From contig NZ_CP022437.1 of the NCBI RefSeq assembly GCF_002224365.1, positions 1,178,001-1,242,000 of the forward strand: a stretch of 64,000 nt of DNA, read 5' to 3'. The notes under the pieces are model-generated. The model saw nothing but the letters and a program-made list of their open reading frames with translations. It was not told the origin of the DNA and ran no database searches. Below are positions 34,128-43,662 of the stretch, in pieces. Both the position numbers and the translations under genes were made by a program. The DNA comes from Virgibacillus necropolis. GTDB taxonomy: Bacteria > Bacillota > Bacilli > Bacillales > Amphibacillaceae. Within the stretch, counting starts at the first letter, position 1, and the number at the start of each line of letters is the position of its first letter.

Positions 34128-35327
34128 ATGATTAAAGAAATTTTTGCTAAATTAGAAGGAATCTACCCAGAATTGGTGGACTTCCGTCGAGATATGCATA
34201 TGTATCCAGAGCAGTCTCATCACGAAGAAAAAACGCCAGAAAAAATAGCAGAGTTTTTGAAAGGGTTAGGGATTGAGGTAAGGTCCGGTGTCGGAGGAAG
34301 TGGTGTCGTTGGAACTCTGAGAGGTGGCAAACCTGGTAAAACCGTTGCATTGCGCGCCGATTTTGACGCTTTACCGATTCAGGATGAAAAGGATGTTGCG
34401 TATAAGTCGAAAGTACCTGGAGTCATGCATGCTTGCGGACACGATATTCATACATCAGCACTTCTTGGGGTTGCCAAGGTTTTAAGTACGATACGCGAAG
34501 AAATTCCTGGAACGATTGTGTTTATTCATCAGTTTGCGGAAGAGGCGACACCGGGTGGGGCAAAGTTTATGATTGAAGACGGTTGCCTTAATGGGGTCGA
34601 CATGATCTATGGTGCTCATGTAATGTCGGATCAACCATTTGGTACAGTTACTGTAAGAGAAGGTTATGTATCTTCCGCACAGGATGATTTTAAAATAGAA
34701 GTTTTAGGGAAAGGTGGCCATGGATCACAGCCACATACCACTGTTGATCCGCTTGTAACTGCAAGCCAACTGGTCGTCAATCTGCAACAAATTGTTAGCC
34801 GCCGGGTGAATCCGCAACAGGCCGCAGCTGTTACAGTCGGTTCGTTTATGAGCGGTGGCGCAAATAACGTTATACCGGATAAAGCAATCATTAAAGGAAC
34901 AGTGCGTACCTACGATGCAGAAGTCCGGGATATAATCGAAAAGGCGATGGAACAGATTACGAAAACTACATGTGAAGCTGCAGGTGCTGATGTGGATTAT
35001 GAATATGTTCGTGATTGCCCGTCGATGTTTAATGACTCCGAGGAATCAAAGCGAGTGGAAGAAATGGCAAAATTGATTGTCGGTGAAGAGAATGTTACAG
35101 AGATGGATCCAATGATGGGCAGTGAGGACTACGCCTATTACCAGCAGGAAATTCGAGGTGTTTATTTTATCGTGGGAGGCAAAAATGCAGACATTAATGC
35201 TGTCTATCCACACCATCACCCGAAATTCACAGTCGATGAACGGTCCATGTTGAACATTGGAAAAGTATTTATCGGTACGGTATTGAATTATCTTTCGGAT
35301 GGAGAAATTAAACCATATGGGAAGTAA
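34128..35327 (+). CDS. M20D family amidohydrolase (HipO/YkuR/AmaA-like)
   Basis: 399 residues. Metal-site motifs are VMHACGHDIHTS (Cys, two His), EEATPGGA (Glu pair) and DPMMGSEDYAYY, with the terminal His in YPHHHPKF. This is the two-domain M20D family that includes aminoacylases, hippurate hydrolases and N-acetyl-diaminopimelate deacetylase. Placed behind a lysine riboswitch and a transporter, a role in releasing lysine or diaminopimelate from an N-acyl form is plausible (inference). Ribosome binding site GAGGAGG. Confidence 0.85.
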   Translation: MIKEIFAKLEGIYPELVDFRRDMHMYPEQSHHEEKTPEKIAEFLKGLGIEVRSGVGGSGVVGTLRGGKPGKTVALRADFDALPIQDEKDVAYKSKVPGVMHACGHDIHTSALLGVAKVLSTIREEIPGTIVFIHQFAEEATPGGAKFMIEDGCLNGVDMIYGAHVMSDQPFGTVTVREGYVSSAQDDFKIEVLGKGGHGSQPHTTVDPLVTASQLVVNLQQIVSRRVNPQQAAAVTVGSFMSGGANNVIPDKAIIKGTVRTYDAEVRDIIEKAMEQITKTTCEAAGADVDYEYVRDCPSMFNDSEESKRVEEMAKLIVGEENVTEMDPMMGSEDYAYYQQEIRGVYFIVGGKNADINAVYPHHHPKFTVDERSMLNIGKVFIGTVLNYLSDGEIKPYGK

Positions 35328-35400
35328 GGTGGGTGTCTTCCCTGAAGATGGATTGCACTACAAACATAGATATGCCAGCTTTGTTAACGGCAATTAAAAA

Positions 35401-35446
35401 CTAGAAAGTCTCTGAATCTATTATAATTGAGTAGACTCTTTTATTT
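35401..35446 (+). terminator. Possible terminator after the M20 gene
   Basis: AAAGTCTCTGA... faces TTGAGTAGACTCTTTT: short AGTCT/AGACT arms with an imperfect inner stem and a T-run. Weak. Confidence 0.35.
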
Positions 35447-35543
35447 ACTAATAAATTACTGCAAAGTGCCTTCAAAATGTTAAGATAGTTTCAAGTATTC
35501 TTTTAAAAGAAAGTGATAATGGTTTGAGGAGCTGAGTAGAGTC

Positions 35544-36719
35544 ATGAATAAGCAAAGCGTAGCAGAGCAAGGTTTTTTCGGGGAATTTGGGGGTAGTTTT
35601 GTACCTGATGACCTAAAAAATGTGTTGTCCCATGTGGCCAAGGAATTTGAGAAGTATCGGGATGATCCAGAATTTGAAGAGGAGTTCCGGTATTATTTGA
35701 GGGAGTTCGTTGGTCGTGAGAATCCACTTACGTTCGCTGGAAATCTTACGAAAAAAACCGGTGGGGCAAAAATATATTTGAAACGTGAGGATCTAAACCA
35801 TACAGGCGCCCACAAGATTAACAATGTTATTGGACAGATTCTCTTGGCCAAACGAATGGGTGTAGAGCGAATAATTGCTGAAACTGGGGCGGGACAGCAT
35901 GGGGTAGCGACAGCAACTGCATGCGCGATGTTCGGCATTCCATGTAAAGTATACATGGGGAAACTAGACACCAAGCGTCAATCGTTAAACGTCTTTCGGA
36001 TGGAACTACTGGGTGCAGAAGTTGTCCCAGTTGAAAAAGGTCAGGGGCGATTAAAGGATGCTGTGGATGAAGCATTAAACGATCTTGTGGAAAATCATAA
36101 GAATACATTTTACTTATTGGGATCGGCTGTTGGGCCACATCCATATCCGACGATGGTGAAATATTTTCAATCCATTATTAGTGAAGAGTCAAAACAGCAG
36201 ATTATTGAAAAAGAAGGAAAACTGCCTGCAGCTGTGATAGCCTGTGTTGGTGGTGGAAGCAATGCAATTGGAGCGTTTGCCCATTATATTGATGAGGAAG
36301 GTGTCCGCCTGATTGGAGTTGAACCGGCAGAAGCAGCTACCATTACAAAAGGGGAGCCAGCGGTAATCCACGGGTTCAAATGTTTAACGTTGTTGGATGA
36401 AGATGGTGAACCACAACCGACTTATTCAATTGCCGCAGGATTAGATTATCCGGGTGTCGGACCTGAGCACAGTCAGCTCAATAAGACTGGTAGGGGTGAG
36501 TATGTCACAGCAACTGGTGATGAAGCGCTGGAGGCTTTTCAAGAATTGTCAAAAGTCGAAGGGATTATCCCAGCATTAGAAAGTTCACATGCGGTTGCCC
36601 ATGCGATAAAGTTGGCTCGAGAATTATCAAAAGAAGAATCCATTATCGTGAACCTCTCTGGTAGAGGGGATAAGGATGTTGAACTGGTGTTTGAGATGAT
36701 TCGAAAACAATCGAATTGA
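35544..36719 (+). CDS. trpB: Tryptophan synthase beta chain, encoded alone
   Basis: 391 residues of the TrpB1 type: N-terminus [15 protein letters not shown] lysine Lys91 in [10 protein letters not shown], catalytic Glu in [12 protein letters not shown] and phosphate loop GGGSNAIG. It condenses indole with serine. No trpA or other trp gene lies next to it; panD follows. TrpB can work alone on free indole, so indole salvage is possible, or the rest of the pathway is elsewhere. Ribosome binding site GAGGAG, 17 bases or so upstream, is a little distant. Confidence 0.92.
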   Translation: MNKQSVAEQGFFGEFGGSFVPDDLKNVLSHVAKEFEKYRDDPEFEEEFRYYLREFVGRENPLTFAGNLTKKTGGAKIYLKREDLNHTGAHKINNVIGQILLAKRMGVERIIAETGAGQHGVATATACAMFGIPCKVYMGKLDTKRQSLNVFRMELLGAEVVPVEKGQGRLKDAVDEALNDLVENHKNTFYLLGSAVGPHPYPTMVKYFQSIISEESKQQIIEKEGKLPAAVIACVGGGSNAIGAFAHYIDEEGVRLIGVEPAEAATITKGEPAVIHGFKCLTLLDEDGEPQPTYSIAAGLDYPGVGPEHSQLNKTGRGEYVTATGDEALEAFQELSKVEGIIPALESSHAVAHAIKLARELSKEESIIVNLSGRGDKDVELVFEMIRKQSN

Positions 36720-36810
36720 TATAAGAAAAAGTCTTATTTTAGAAATTGGTATGATTATAAGAATATTTAGTTTATTCTATAACTAAGCTAATTCATAGGA
36801 GGCGTTTTAA

Positions 36811-37203
36811 ATGCAACGATTAATGTGTAAAGGAAAGATTCATCGGGCCACAGTCACGGAAGCTGAACTTGATTATGTTGGCAGTATAACAATTGATTAT
36901 AATTTAATGAAGGAGTCGAATATTTTACCATATGAAATGGTACAAATTACAAGCTTGAAAAATGCAACCAGATGGAAGACGTATGCTATCCCAGCCCCAG
37001 AGGGTTCGAATCGCATATGCTTAAATGGTCCACCTGCACACTTATTTTCTCCTGGTGATATTGTAATTATATTAAGTCAAGGGCTCATGACCGATGAAGA
37101 AATAAAAGACCTGAAACCAAGAGTCGTATTTGTAGATGGAAACAACGAGATTACTAGTGTAGAGGAACATGATTTACACTTGCCGAAGGGTGTAAAACTA
37201 TAA
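36811..37203 (+). CDS. panD: Aspartate 1-decarboxylase
   Basis: Makes beta-alanine for pantothenate. 130 residues; self-cleaves at Gly24-Ser25 in DYVGSITID to form the pyruvoyl group; KIHRATVTEAEL and the NGPPAHLF motif are present. Ribosome binding site AGGAGGCG. panB and panC are not adjacent, unlike in B. subtilis panBCD. Confidence 0.94.
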   Translation: MQRLMCKGKIHRATVTEAELDYVGSITIDYNLMKESNILPYEMVQITSLKNATRWKTYAIPAPEGSNRICLNGPPAHLFSPGDIVIILSQGLMTDEEIKDLKPRVVFVDGNNEITSVEEHDLHLPKGVKL

Positions 37204-37265
37204 ACTTTATTAATGAATCCAACTGGTTTAAGTTTTTCTTGGGCTACCAATGGATTTTTTGAAAT

Positions 37266-37293
37266 GACGTTACAGCTTTGTCGCTGTAGCGTC
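37266..37293 (+). terminator. Hairpin in the gap after panD
   Basis: GACGTTACAGC (37266-37276) faces GCTGTAGCGTC (37283-37293) with one G-U pair, followed by TAATTTGTTT. Likely terminator of panD. The rest of the 347-base gap (37204-37550) shows only AT-rich sequence and presumably the promoter of the next gene. Confidence 0.55.
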
Positions 37294-37556
37294 TAATTTG
37301 TTTAAAAAATGATTCTAGTATGTCATTATAAAACAAGTAGAAAAAGATTAGAAAACTTGGCTTATCGCCAAACCTTCGTTGCATTTATGCAGTAAGAAAG
37401 GATTTATACTTTTTTAACTGCTGAGAAATTGCTTTTATTTTAACTAAATTCAATTGCTAAAAGTAGGAAAAAGGGTTTGTATTCTAATCTCGGTTTATTA
37501 AAGAATATACTGTATTACGTGATAAGAATTATTACAACTATGAGGAGCTTATGTGT

Positions 37557-38969
37557 ATGAAGCGTTTTATTAACTGGGGCTTGAAATTATCCATTACCTT
37601 CTATGCATTACTGCACTTTTTCACCTATTTTTATGAGGTGGAATTTTTGTTGTATCTTCTATCTGCTAGTGGATTGCTCACGATACTTTTCACAGGGATG
37701 ATGTTGACTGTTAAACAATTCAAATTACCACTTTTCCTATTTCTTGTAGGTGTAACAGTTTTGATCTTTTCTGAGGGATCATTCATAGATGGCTTATACA
37801 ATGGATTTCTTCAAATGCGCGGTATAATTGGATTATTAATTATTGTTCCGATGATTGGTTGGGTATTGAGGGAAGAGCCTTATATTGAAGAAGTGTTAGC
37901 TTTTGCACACAAAGGAATAGACTCAAGTCGTAAATTTTATTTCGGTATTGTTTCTTTTACCCAAGTGATTTCGTATTTTTTACTTTTTGGCTCCATACCA
38001 ATGATGTATCAATTCATCACCACTATTTTGAAAAACCAAAGAGGTGAAGCGTGGGAGAATTTTAAAGGTACTGCGCTCCTGCGTGCATTTGCCTTGTCGA
38101 CTATGTGGGTAATCAGTATTCCTAGTTTTATTTTTGCAGTGGAAACAATGCAGGCCTCTTTGTGGATATCTGTTTTACAAGGGTTAGGGATCGCTATATT
38201 AGGGTCAATTGTAGCTGTGATATTTTCTTATTTTCAGGAAAAAAGATATGGAATAAATTTAACAGCTGCCTTAAAGACGGAAATTGACACTGTCCTTCGT
38301 AGCTATTCCAACAAGGAAGAAATAAAAAAGAAAGTGATCGAATTTGTGTTGCTCTTTGTTACGTTATTCGGAACAATATTTTTATTGCACGCCACCTTTT
38401 CTGTCAATCTTATGCTAACAATTCCAATCGTAGTGGTTATTTGGACATGTGTTTATTATTTCGTGAAAAAAAGGATGAAAAATCTTGTTCGAGAAACAAG
38501 AAGATACTATGAGAGTGGTATGGTAAGGCAGTCGTATCAGCTATGTATTTTGCTTTCCGCGGGTGTACTGATTTATGGGTTAAATCAGACTGGATTTGGT
38601 GTTGCTGTTATAGCCGGAATACAATACATACAAGAAATTTTACCGTTTCTCAACTTTTTGTATTTGCTTCCATTTATCGTTATTTTTCTGGGGTTTATCG
38701 GTTTGGGTCCATTAACTGTAATGGTTTTGGTTGCAGGGCTATTAGAAAGTATTTCGCTGCCATACCCACCAGAATTAATTGTACTAACGATAACTTCAGG
38801 CAGCGTCATTTCCATTCTTTTGTCACCACTAATCATGCCAGTCATTGTACTCAGTGCTTCCAATGGGTTAAGTCTGTTTAAAAACGGTATCCAATTTAAC
38901 CTGAAATATGCGGTTGTATTTTACATTATCGTACAGGTATATGTACAGATAATGATTCGTGTTTGGTAA
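37557..38969 (+). CDS. Polytopic membrane protein of unknown function
   Basis: 470 residues with about 11-12 hydrophobic segments and a charged cytoplasmic loop near the middle (EIDTVLRSYSNKEEIKKK). The layout resembles ion-transporter-superfamily carriers (DUF401/GntP-like), but I do not recognise a specific family. GAGGAG (37542-37547) favours ATG 37557; ATG 37551 is too close. Convergent with the symporter downstream across a shared terminator. Confidence 0.6.
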   Translation: MKRFINWGLKLSITFYALLHFFTYFYEVEFLLYLLSASGLLTILFTGMMLTVKQFKLPLFLFLVGVTVLIFSEGSFIDGLYNGFLQMRGIIGLLIIVPMIGWVLREEPYIEEVLAFAHKGIDSSRKFYFGIVSFTQVISYFLLFGSIPMMYQFITTILKNQRGEAWENFKGTALLRAFALSTMWVISIPSFIFAVETMQASLWISVLQGLGIAILGSIVAVIFSYFQEKRYGINLTAALKTEIDTVLRSYSNKEEIKKKVIEFVLLFVTLFGTIFLLHATFSVNLMLTIPIVVVIWTCVYYFVKKRMKNLVRETRRYYESGMVRQSYQLCILLSAGVLIYGLNQTGFGVAVIAGIQYIQEILPFLNFLYLLPFIVIFLGFIGLGPLTVMVLVAGLLESISLPYPPELIVLTITSGSVISILLSPLIMPVIVLSASNGLSLFKNGIQFNLKYAVVFYIIVQVYVQIMIRVW

Positions 38970-38999
38970 GTAACCGGATATTGAAAAAAGCATTAACAA

Positions 39000-39030
39000 A
39001 GAAGCGACCGCCAATTAGGCAGTCGCTTCT
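39000..39030. terminator. Terminator shared by convergent genes
   Basis: AGAAGCGACCGCC faces GGCAGTCGCTTCT with a short loop. On the minus strand it is followed by TTGTTAATGCTTTTTT, so it mainly serves the leftward symporter. Confidence 0.75.
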
Positions 39031-39041
39031 GTATGATAGAC

Positions 39042-40580
39042 TTAGCTTTCCTTTTCTCGATATCCTGTATTTGCTTTTACCTTTACTTTAGCGTATCGTC
39101 TTGAATTCGTTTCCTTAGAAAATATCGTTCCTAGATAACCTCCTAAGAAGCCTAATGGTACTGAAACCAATGCAGGATTGGCTAATGGGAAAATTGGCTC
39201 CCCAACAAATAACGCTGCACCTTCAACGGGTGAGAAAACGCTTGGACTTAAGCTCACTAGAATTAACGCAGAGAATAGTCCGGTTAACATAGATGTGACT
39301 GCACCTGCTGTATTGAATTTCTTCCAATATACAGTGTAAAGGATGACTGGTAAATTGGCACTTGCAGCAATACAAAACGCTAGTGAAACTAGGAATGCCA
39401 CATTCAGGTATTGGGCAAATAATGCCAATAAAATAGCAAGAATAGATACAGCTAGAGAAGCATAGCGTGCTGCCAGCATTTGCTGTTTATCTGTTGCTTT
39501 ACCTTTCTTAATGATCTGTCCGTATAAATCATGTGCGAATGCTGATGCACCTGATAAAACTAATCCTGCTACAACTGCCAGGATGGTGGCAAATGCAACC
39601 GCTGAAATGAACGCGAATAAAATTTCCCCGCCTATTGCTTTTGCTAATAACGGCGCTGCCATGTTTCCACCTGGATTTGCTGCAAGGATGTTTGCTTCAC
39701 CTACGAATGCAGCTGCTCCAAAACCGAGGAATAGCGTCAGTACGTAAAATATGCCGATTACCCATGTTGCTGTAATAACAGAACTTCTTGCTGATTTGGC
39801 ATCTTTAACTGTGAAAAAGCGCATAAGTATATGTGGTAAACCAGCTGTTCCAAGTACTAATGCGATCATCAATGAAATGGTCCCTAGTGGCTCTGTATAT
39901 TTTAATCCTGGTTTTAAATAATCCGCCCCATGACTCGTAACTGATTTAACTTCGTTGAACATATACATGATATCAAAATTGAAGTTTAATAAAACAAGGA
40001 ACGAAATGATAACCATACCAGCCATTAGGAGGATGGCTTTTACAATTTGAACCCAGCTAGTGGCAATCATTCCGCCAAACAACACGTAAACGGTCATCAT
40101 GACACCAACAATCAAGACAGCTATCCAATAAGGAATATCAAATAATAGCTGAATTAGGGCTCCCGCACCAACAAGCTGTGCAATCATGTAAAAAAGAACA
40201 ATAGTTATGGTACTAAGAGCAGCAGCGCCTCGAACCTTTGTTGCGTCGAAACGAGCCTTAAGCATATCAGCCAGTGTATATTTTCCAAGATTTCTTAATG
40301 GTTCTGCGACTAAAAACAACACAACCAGATAAGCGATAAGGAAGCCGATACTGTAAAAGAACCCATCAAATCCATAGAGAGCAATAGCCCCGGCAATACC
40401 AAGGAAAGAAGCTGCCGATAAATAATCTCCCGCTATCGCGATTCCATTTTGCCAGCCTTTTAGCTCCCCGCCAGCTGTATAAAAATCACCAGTTGTCTGG
40501 GTATGTTTGGCGGCAAAGTACGTAATAATTAGTGTTAAGATAACAATAGCAAGAAACAAGACGACTACTGTTGTATTCAT
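39042..40580 (-). CDS. Cation:acetate-type symporter (ActP/YwcA family, SSS)
   Basis: 512 residues, about 13 helices. ActP-like features: DFYTAGGELKGWQNGIAIAGDYLSAASFLGI near the N-terminus (cited here by its parts GGELKGWQNG and DYLSAASFLG), the sodium-site segment and ASAFAHDLYGQIIKKGKATD. Known members carry acetate, pyruvate or other short acids. It follows the DUF485 gene immediately (one shared base), as in B. subtilis ywcBA. It is about 55% like the second symporter at 43659 by eye, so the two look like paralogues. Confidence 0.85.
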   Translation of the reverse strand: MNTTVVVLFLAIVILTLIITYFAAKHTQTTGDFYTAGGELKGWQNGIAIAGDYLSAASFLGIAGAIALYGFDGFFYSIGFLIAYLVVLFLVAEPLRNLGKYTLADMLKARFDATKVRGAAALSTITIVLFYMIAQLVGAGALIQLLFDIPYWIAVLIVGVMMTVYVLFGGMIATSWVQIVKAILLMAGMVIISFLVLLNFNFDIMYMFNEVKSVTSHGADYLKPGLKYTEPLGTISLMIALVLGTAGLPHILMRFFTVKDAKSARSSVITATWVIGIFYVLTLFLGFGAAAFVGEANILAANPGGNMAAPLLAKAIGGEILFAFISAVAFATILAVVAGLVLSGASAFAHDLYGQIIKKGKATDKQQMLAARYASLAVSILAILLALFAQYLNVAFLVSLAFCIAASANLPVILYTVYWKKFNTAGAVTSMLTGLFSALILVSLSPSVFSPVEGAALFVGEPIFPLANPALVSVPLGFLGGYLGTIFSKETNSRRYAKVKVKANTGYREKES

Positions 40581-40933
40581 TAGCTTTTTCCTCCTTTGCC
40601 AAGCTGTTCATCAATGATTTCATCTGCTTGCTTATCAAAGGATGTAGCCTTTCTCACGTATAACGTACACAAGACCCATGTCATAACAAACTGTGAAAAT
40701 GCAAACAACCATACCCATGAAATATCACCAATCACTGGTGTATTTAGAAAAGTTGTATAGGAAGTTAAAATGGGAAGTAAGAAATAAAATACCAGAAAAA
40801 ATATAGTTAATGGTACGATGAATCTTTTTCTATCACGCATTAATTTTTTAAACTTCGGACTTTGTTCTACTTTTACAAAGTCAATCTGATCATTTGTATC
40901 ATGGTCCACTTTGTTAGCGCTCGTATTATTCAT
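40580..40933 (-). CDS. DUF485 membrane protein (YwcB-like)
   Basis: 117 residues; two membrane helices in the middle (FIVPLTIFFLVFYFLLPIL and the next) framed by charged ends. DUF485 proteins accompany ActP-type symporters and are thought to assist them. The ATG at 40933 has a perfect AAGGAGG; an extended frame to 40990 has none. Confidence 0.8.
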   Translation of the reverse strand: MNNTSANKVDHDTNDQIDFVKVEQSPKFKKLMRDRKRFIVPLTIFFLVFYFLLPILTSYTTFLNTPVIGDISWVWLFAFSQFVMTWVLCTLYVRKATSFDKQADEIIDEQLGKGGKS

Positions 40934-40990
40934 GAAAAACCTCCTTAGAAACTTTTTGTTTCGGTGAGGCTCCAGTTGGTCACTGGGCAC

Positions 40991-41145
40991 CTCACGTATT
41001 CCTCAATTTTATTCCCCCCTCGAATTAAACAATGGTTTTGAAAAACGCTTACTAAATAGTATAAGAATAGTTGATGCATTTGAGGGGGAATTCGGGTCAA
41101 TAGTCGATATTAATGTTTGAATTGTTGAAATTTAATCATTAGTGG
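40991..41145 (-). promoter_or_regulatory. Upstream region of the DUF485/symporter operon
   Basis: On the minus strand ATTGACCACTAATG (near 41150) and ATTGACCCGAATTC (near 41101) are direct repeats 49 bases apart, candidate sites for the LytTR-domain regulator encoded next door, whose family binds direct repeats. The assignment is tentative. Confidence 0.3.
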
Positions 41146-41901
41146 TCAATTTTTAAATAGTTCAAGTAGTACCTTTCTTGCTGATCGGCTTACAGGTAAT
41201 GTTGTGTGAAGCTTGTCCTGAAGGGTTACATTACACGTTCCATTAAACCATGGTGTGATTTCATGAATATAATTCAAGTTGACTAGGTAACTCCGGTGTG
41301 TTCGGAAAAAAGAAAGTCCTCGCAGTTTTTCCTCTAATTCCTGCAATGTCATACGACTTTTAATCACCTCATCTTTCGTATGTATCTCTACTATACGTTT
41401 AGATGGAACTGCATAATAGATGGAATCCGGTGACAGAACAACCATGCGATCACCATCATCAACGAGTAATTTTGATGTAGGGATTTGATCTTGCTGGACA
41501 TGCTGTTCATTTTTTTCATTCATTTGTACTAGTTGCTTTCGAATGCGCCTCATCGTTTTCTGAAAACGTTCATCACTGTAAGGCTTTAGCAGATAATCAG
41601 TCGCATCAATTTCAAACGCATCAACTGCGTATTCGTCGTATGCAGTCGTGAAAACGAATAATGGTGGTTGATTATAGGCTAGTTCCGTAATCCGTTTCGC
41701 AGCTTCTACACCGGTTATTCCTGGCATCTCAACATCAATAAATATAACGTCAGGCTCATGTTCTACATACAGTTCTATTAACCGTTTCCCGGTTTCTGCA
41801 CTTGGATAGGTTATGACATCCTGTTCATTTTGCAGCAAGTAAATTAATTCTTCCCGTGCCAATTGTTCATCTTCTGCAATTATGGCATGAATACTTTTCA
41901 T
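41146..41901 (-). CDS. LytTR-type response regulator
   Basis: 251 residues: receiver domain with phospho-acceptor Asp in VIFIDVEMPGITG and switch residues (TAYDEYAVDAF, DYLLKPYSDERF), then a DNA-binding LytTR domain (residues ~150-250; FFRTHRSYLVNLNYI, LPVSRSARKVL). It is the partner of the LytS-type kinase 21 bases upstream. Strong GGGGAGG ribosome binding site before ATG 41901. Confidence 0.88.
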   Translation of the reverse strand: MKSIHAIIAEDEQLAREELIYLLQNEQDVITYPSAETGKRLIELYVEHEPDVIFIDVEMPGITGVEAAKRITELAYNQPPLFVFTTAYDEYAVDAFEIDATDYLLKPYSDERFQKTMRRIRKQLVQMNEKNEQHVQQDQIPTSKLLVDDGDRMVVLSPDSIYYAVPSKRIVEIHTKDEVIKSRMTLQELEEKLRGLSFFRTHRSYLVNLNYIHEITPWFNGTCNVTLQDKLHTTLPVSRSARKVLLELFKN

Positions 41902-41922
41902 CAAAAATACCTCCCCTTAACC

Positions 41923-43662
41923 TTAATCTTTATACGGAATAGTAAAATAAACTTCACTTCCACTGGAAGGTAAATTGCGAATATGTAAACGTGCTGATTC
42001 TCCCAGTAAACTAATTAAACGTTGATTAACATTATACAAGCCTGCACCACCGTTTTGATTTTCTGTTAATGCTTCATGACCAACACGATTCAAAATATCC
42101 TCAGGAAATCCGCATCCATTGTCACAAACGGTTAGTTTAATGGATTGATTGGATTTTTCAATCGTTACAGTTATGACTCCACCATTCGTGACACTTTCCA
42201 GGCCATGTTGGACACTATTTTCGACTAATGGCTGAATCGTTGATGGTGGGATAAGCACCTGTGAGATATCATCAGGTTCAGAAAAATTAATTTGCAGGCG
42301 GCTGGAAAAGCGGGTTTGGATAATATCAATATACGCTTTTACATGCTGACATTCCTTTTCCAAGTGTACAAGTGATGATGAAACGAGTCCGATATTAAAT
42401 CGCATATAGTGAGCTAACTGGATGGTGATGTGTCGGGCTTTTTCCGGATCCTTTCGAAACAATGCCGCAATCAAGTTAAGCGTGTTAAAGAGAAAATGGG
42501 GATTGATCTGGGCCTGAAGATTTCTTAATTCTGCATCACGTATATGCGTTTTTAGTTTTTCAGACGCAATCGTGTTCAACTGATTGGATATCAATTGTCC
42601 CAGTCCCTGAGCTAACATTAGTTCCACGGGCCTGATATGTTGGGCTTTTCGAAAGTAAAACTTAATAACCCCTGTTGCATCATTTGCATCCATAATCGGA
42701 ATCATAATGGCAGCTTCAAGTGGACAATTGTCGTTTTTGCATTGAATTTCAGAACGTGAATAGGCAACTTGCATCTGCTTGGAGGCAATTGCCAGATGCG
42801 AAAGAGAGGTAATGATTTGGTCTCCTTCCCGGTGATGATCGTCTCCCAAACCCTTATGGGCCAAAACTTCCCGTTCATTTGTTACAGAAACAGCGGCTAA
42901 TTTTAACCGATTATAAAGTAAATTAGCAATTCCCGCAGCCATTTCATGGGGAGAATCCTTCTTTAAAAAAGGTAGTGCCTCCTCGGCAATTGTTAATGCC
43001 TGCTTAGTTGCTAACGCGGCCACATTCTCCTGTTCCTTTAATACAATGCCAATCATTGCTGTAAAGATGGCAATCGCAATACTATTAGACAATACAAGCG
43101 GTAATCCAATCGTATTAACAATAGCAATCATGCCATCTGGATATGACGCAAAGATGAGTAGTAGATGCATTTGCAGAACAGGTGGAAAAATGCCGATAAA
43201 TAAGGCTTTCATTGGTGAAATAACGCGTTCGTTAGAAAAAAAGCGCGCGGTTAATCCTGCCAGTAATCCGGTTAATGGATTGACTAGACTGTTTGCAATA
43301 ACACCGATACCACCCACGAAAAAAAGATGTGATCCAGCAATGATGCCTGCTCCTAATCCAACAACAGGTCCTCCTAATAAGCCAGCAATCACAATAGCGA
43401 CCAGACTTGAGCTTACAACCATTTGTCCATCACCGATAGACCATATAAAATCACGGACAACAACGGAATCGCCCTCAATGACAATGCCTGTGATCGTACC
43501 TGCGATTCCAAAAAGGCCAAACATACAGGCGTGTACAAATGACATCCTCTTGCTGAATTCACGGTAAAGCAATGACCGGAAACCAGGAATACGTGTAAGT
43601 ACAAAGGCTAGTACCAATAATAATCCTAGCCGTTCAAATAAAATAATCGTTAAGTACTTCAC
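41923..43662 (-). CDS. LytS/BtsS/YpdA-type sensor histidine kinase
   Basis: 579 residues: N-terminal 5TMR-LYT membrane sensor (about 1-200), GAF-like domain (~220-360), then the His_kinase domain with phospho-acceptor His in QINPHFLFNTLN, N-box NSVQHGLE and G-box GGAGLYNVNQRL. Kinases of this family sense pyruvate in E. coli and control pyruvate carriers, and B. subtilis LytST controls PftAB. GTG 43662 has GGAGG 8 bases upstream. It overlaps the second symporter gene by 4 bases, so kinase and carrier are made together. Confidence 0.88.
   Translation of the reverse strand: MKYLTIILFERLGLLLVLAFVLTRIPGFRSLLYREFSKRMSFVHACMFGLFGIAGTITGIVIEGDSVVVRDFIWSIGDGQMVVSSSLVAIVIAGLLGGPVVGLGAGIIAGSHLFFVGGIGVIANSLVNPLTGLLAGLTARFFSNERVISPMKALFIGIFPPVLQMHLLLIFASYPDGMIAIVNTIGLPLVLSNSIAIAIFTAMIGIVLKEQENVAALATKQALTIAEEALPFLKKDSPHEMAAGIANLLYNRLKLAAVSVTNEREVLAHKGLGDDHHREGDQIITSLSHLAIASKQMQVAYSRSEIQCKNDNCPLEAAIMIPIMDANDATGVIKFYFRKAQHIRPVELMLAQGLGQLISNQLNTIASEKLKTHIRDAELRNLQAQINPHFLFNTLNLIAALFRKDPEKARHITIQLAHYMRFNIGLVSSSLVHLEKECQHVKAYIDIIQTRFSSRLQINFSEPDDISQVLIPPSTIQPLVENSVQHGLESVTNGGVITVTIEKSNQSIKLTVCDNGCGFPEDILNRVGHEALTENQNGGAGLYNVNQRLISLLGESARLHIRNLPSSGSEVYFTIPYKD

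Noticed and set aside
41040-41070. cre-like sequence (AGTAAGCG..TTTTTCA on the minus strand reading) upstream of the DUF485 gene
   Set aside because: The half-sites are one base too far apart and the left TG is missing, so CcpA binding is not supported.
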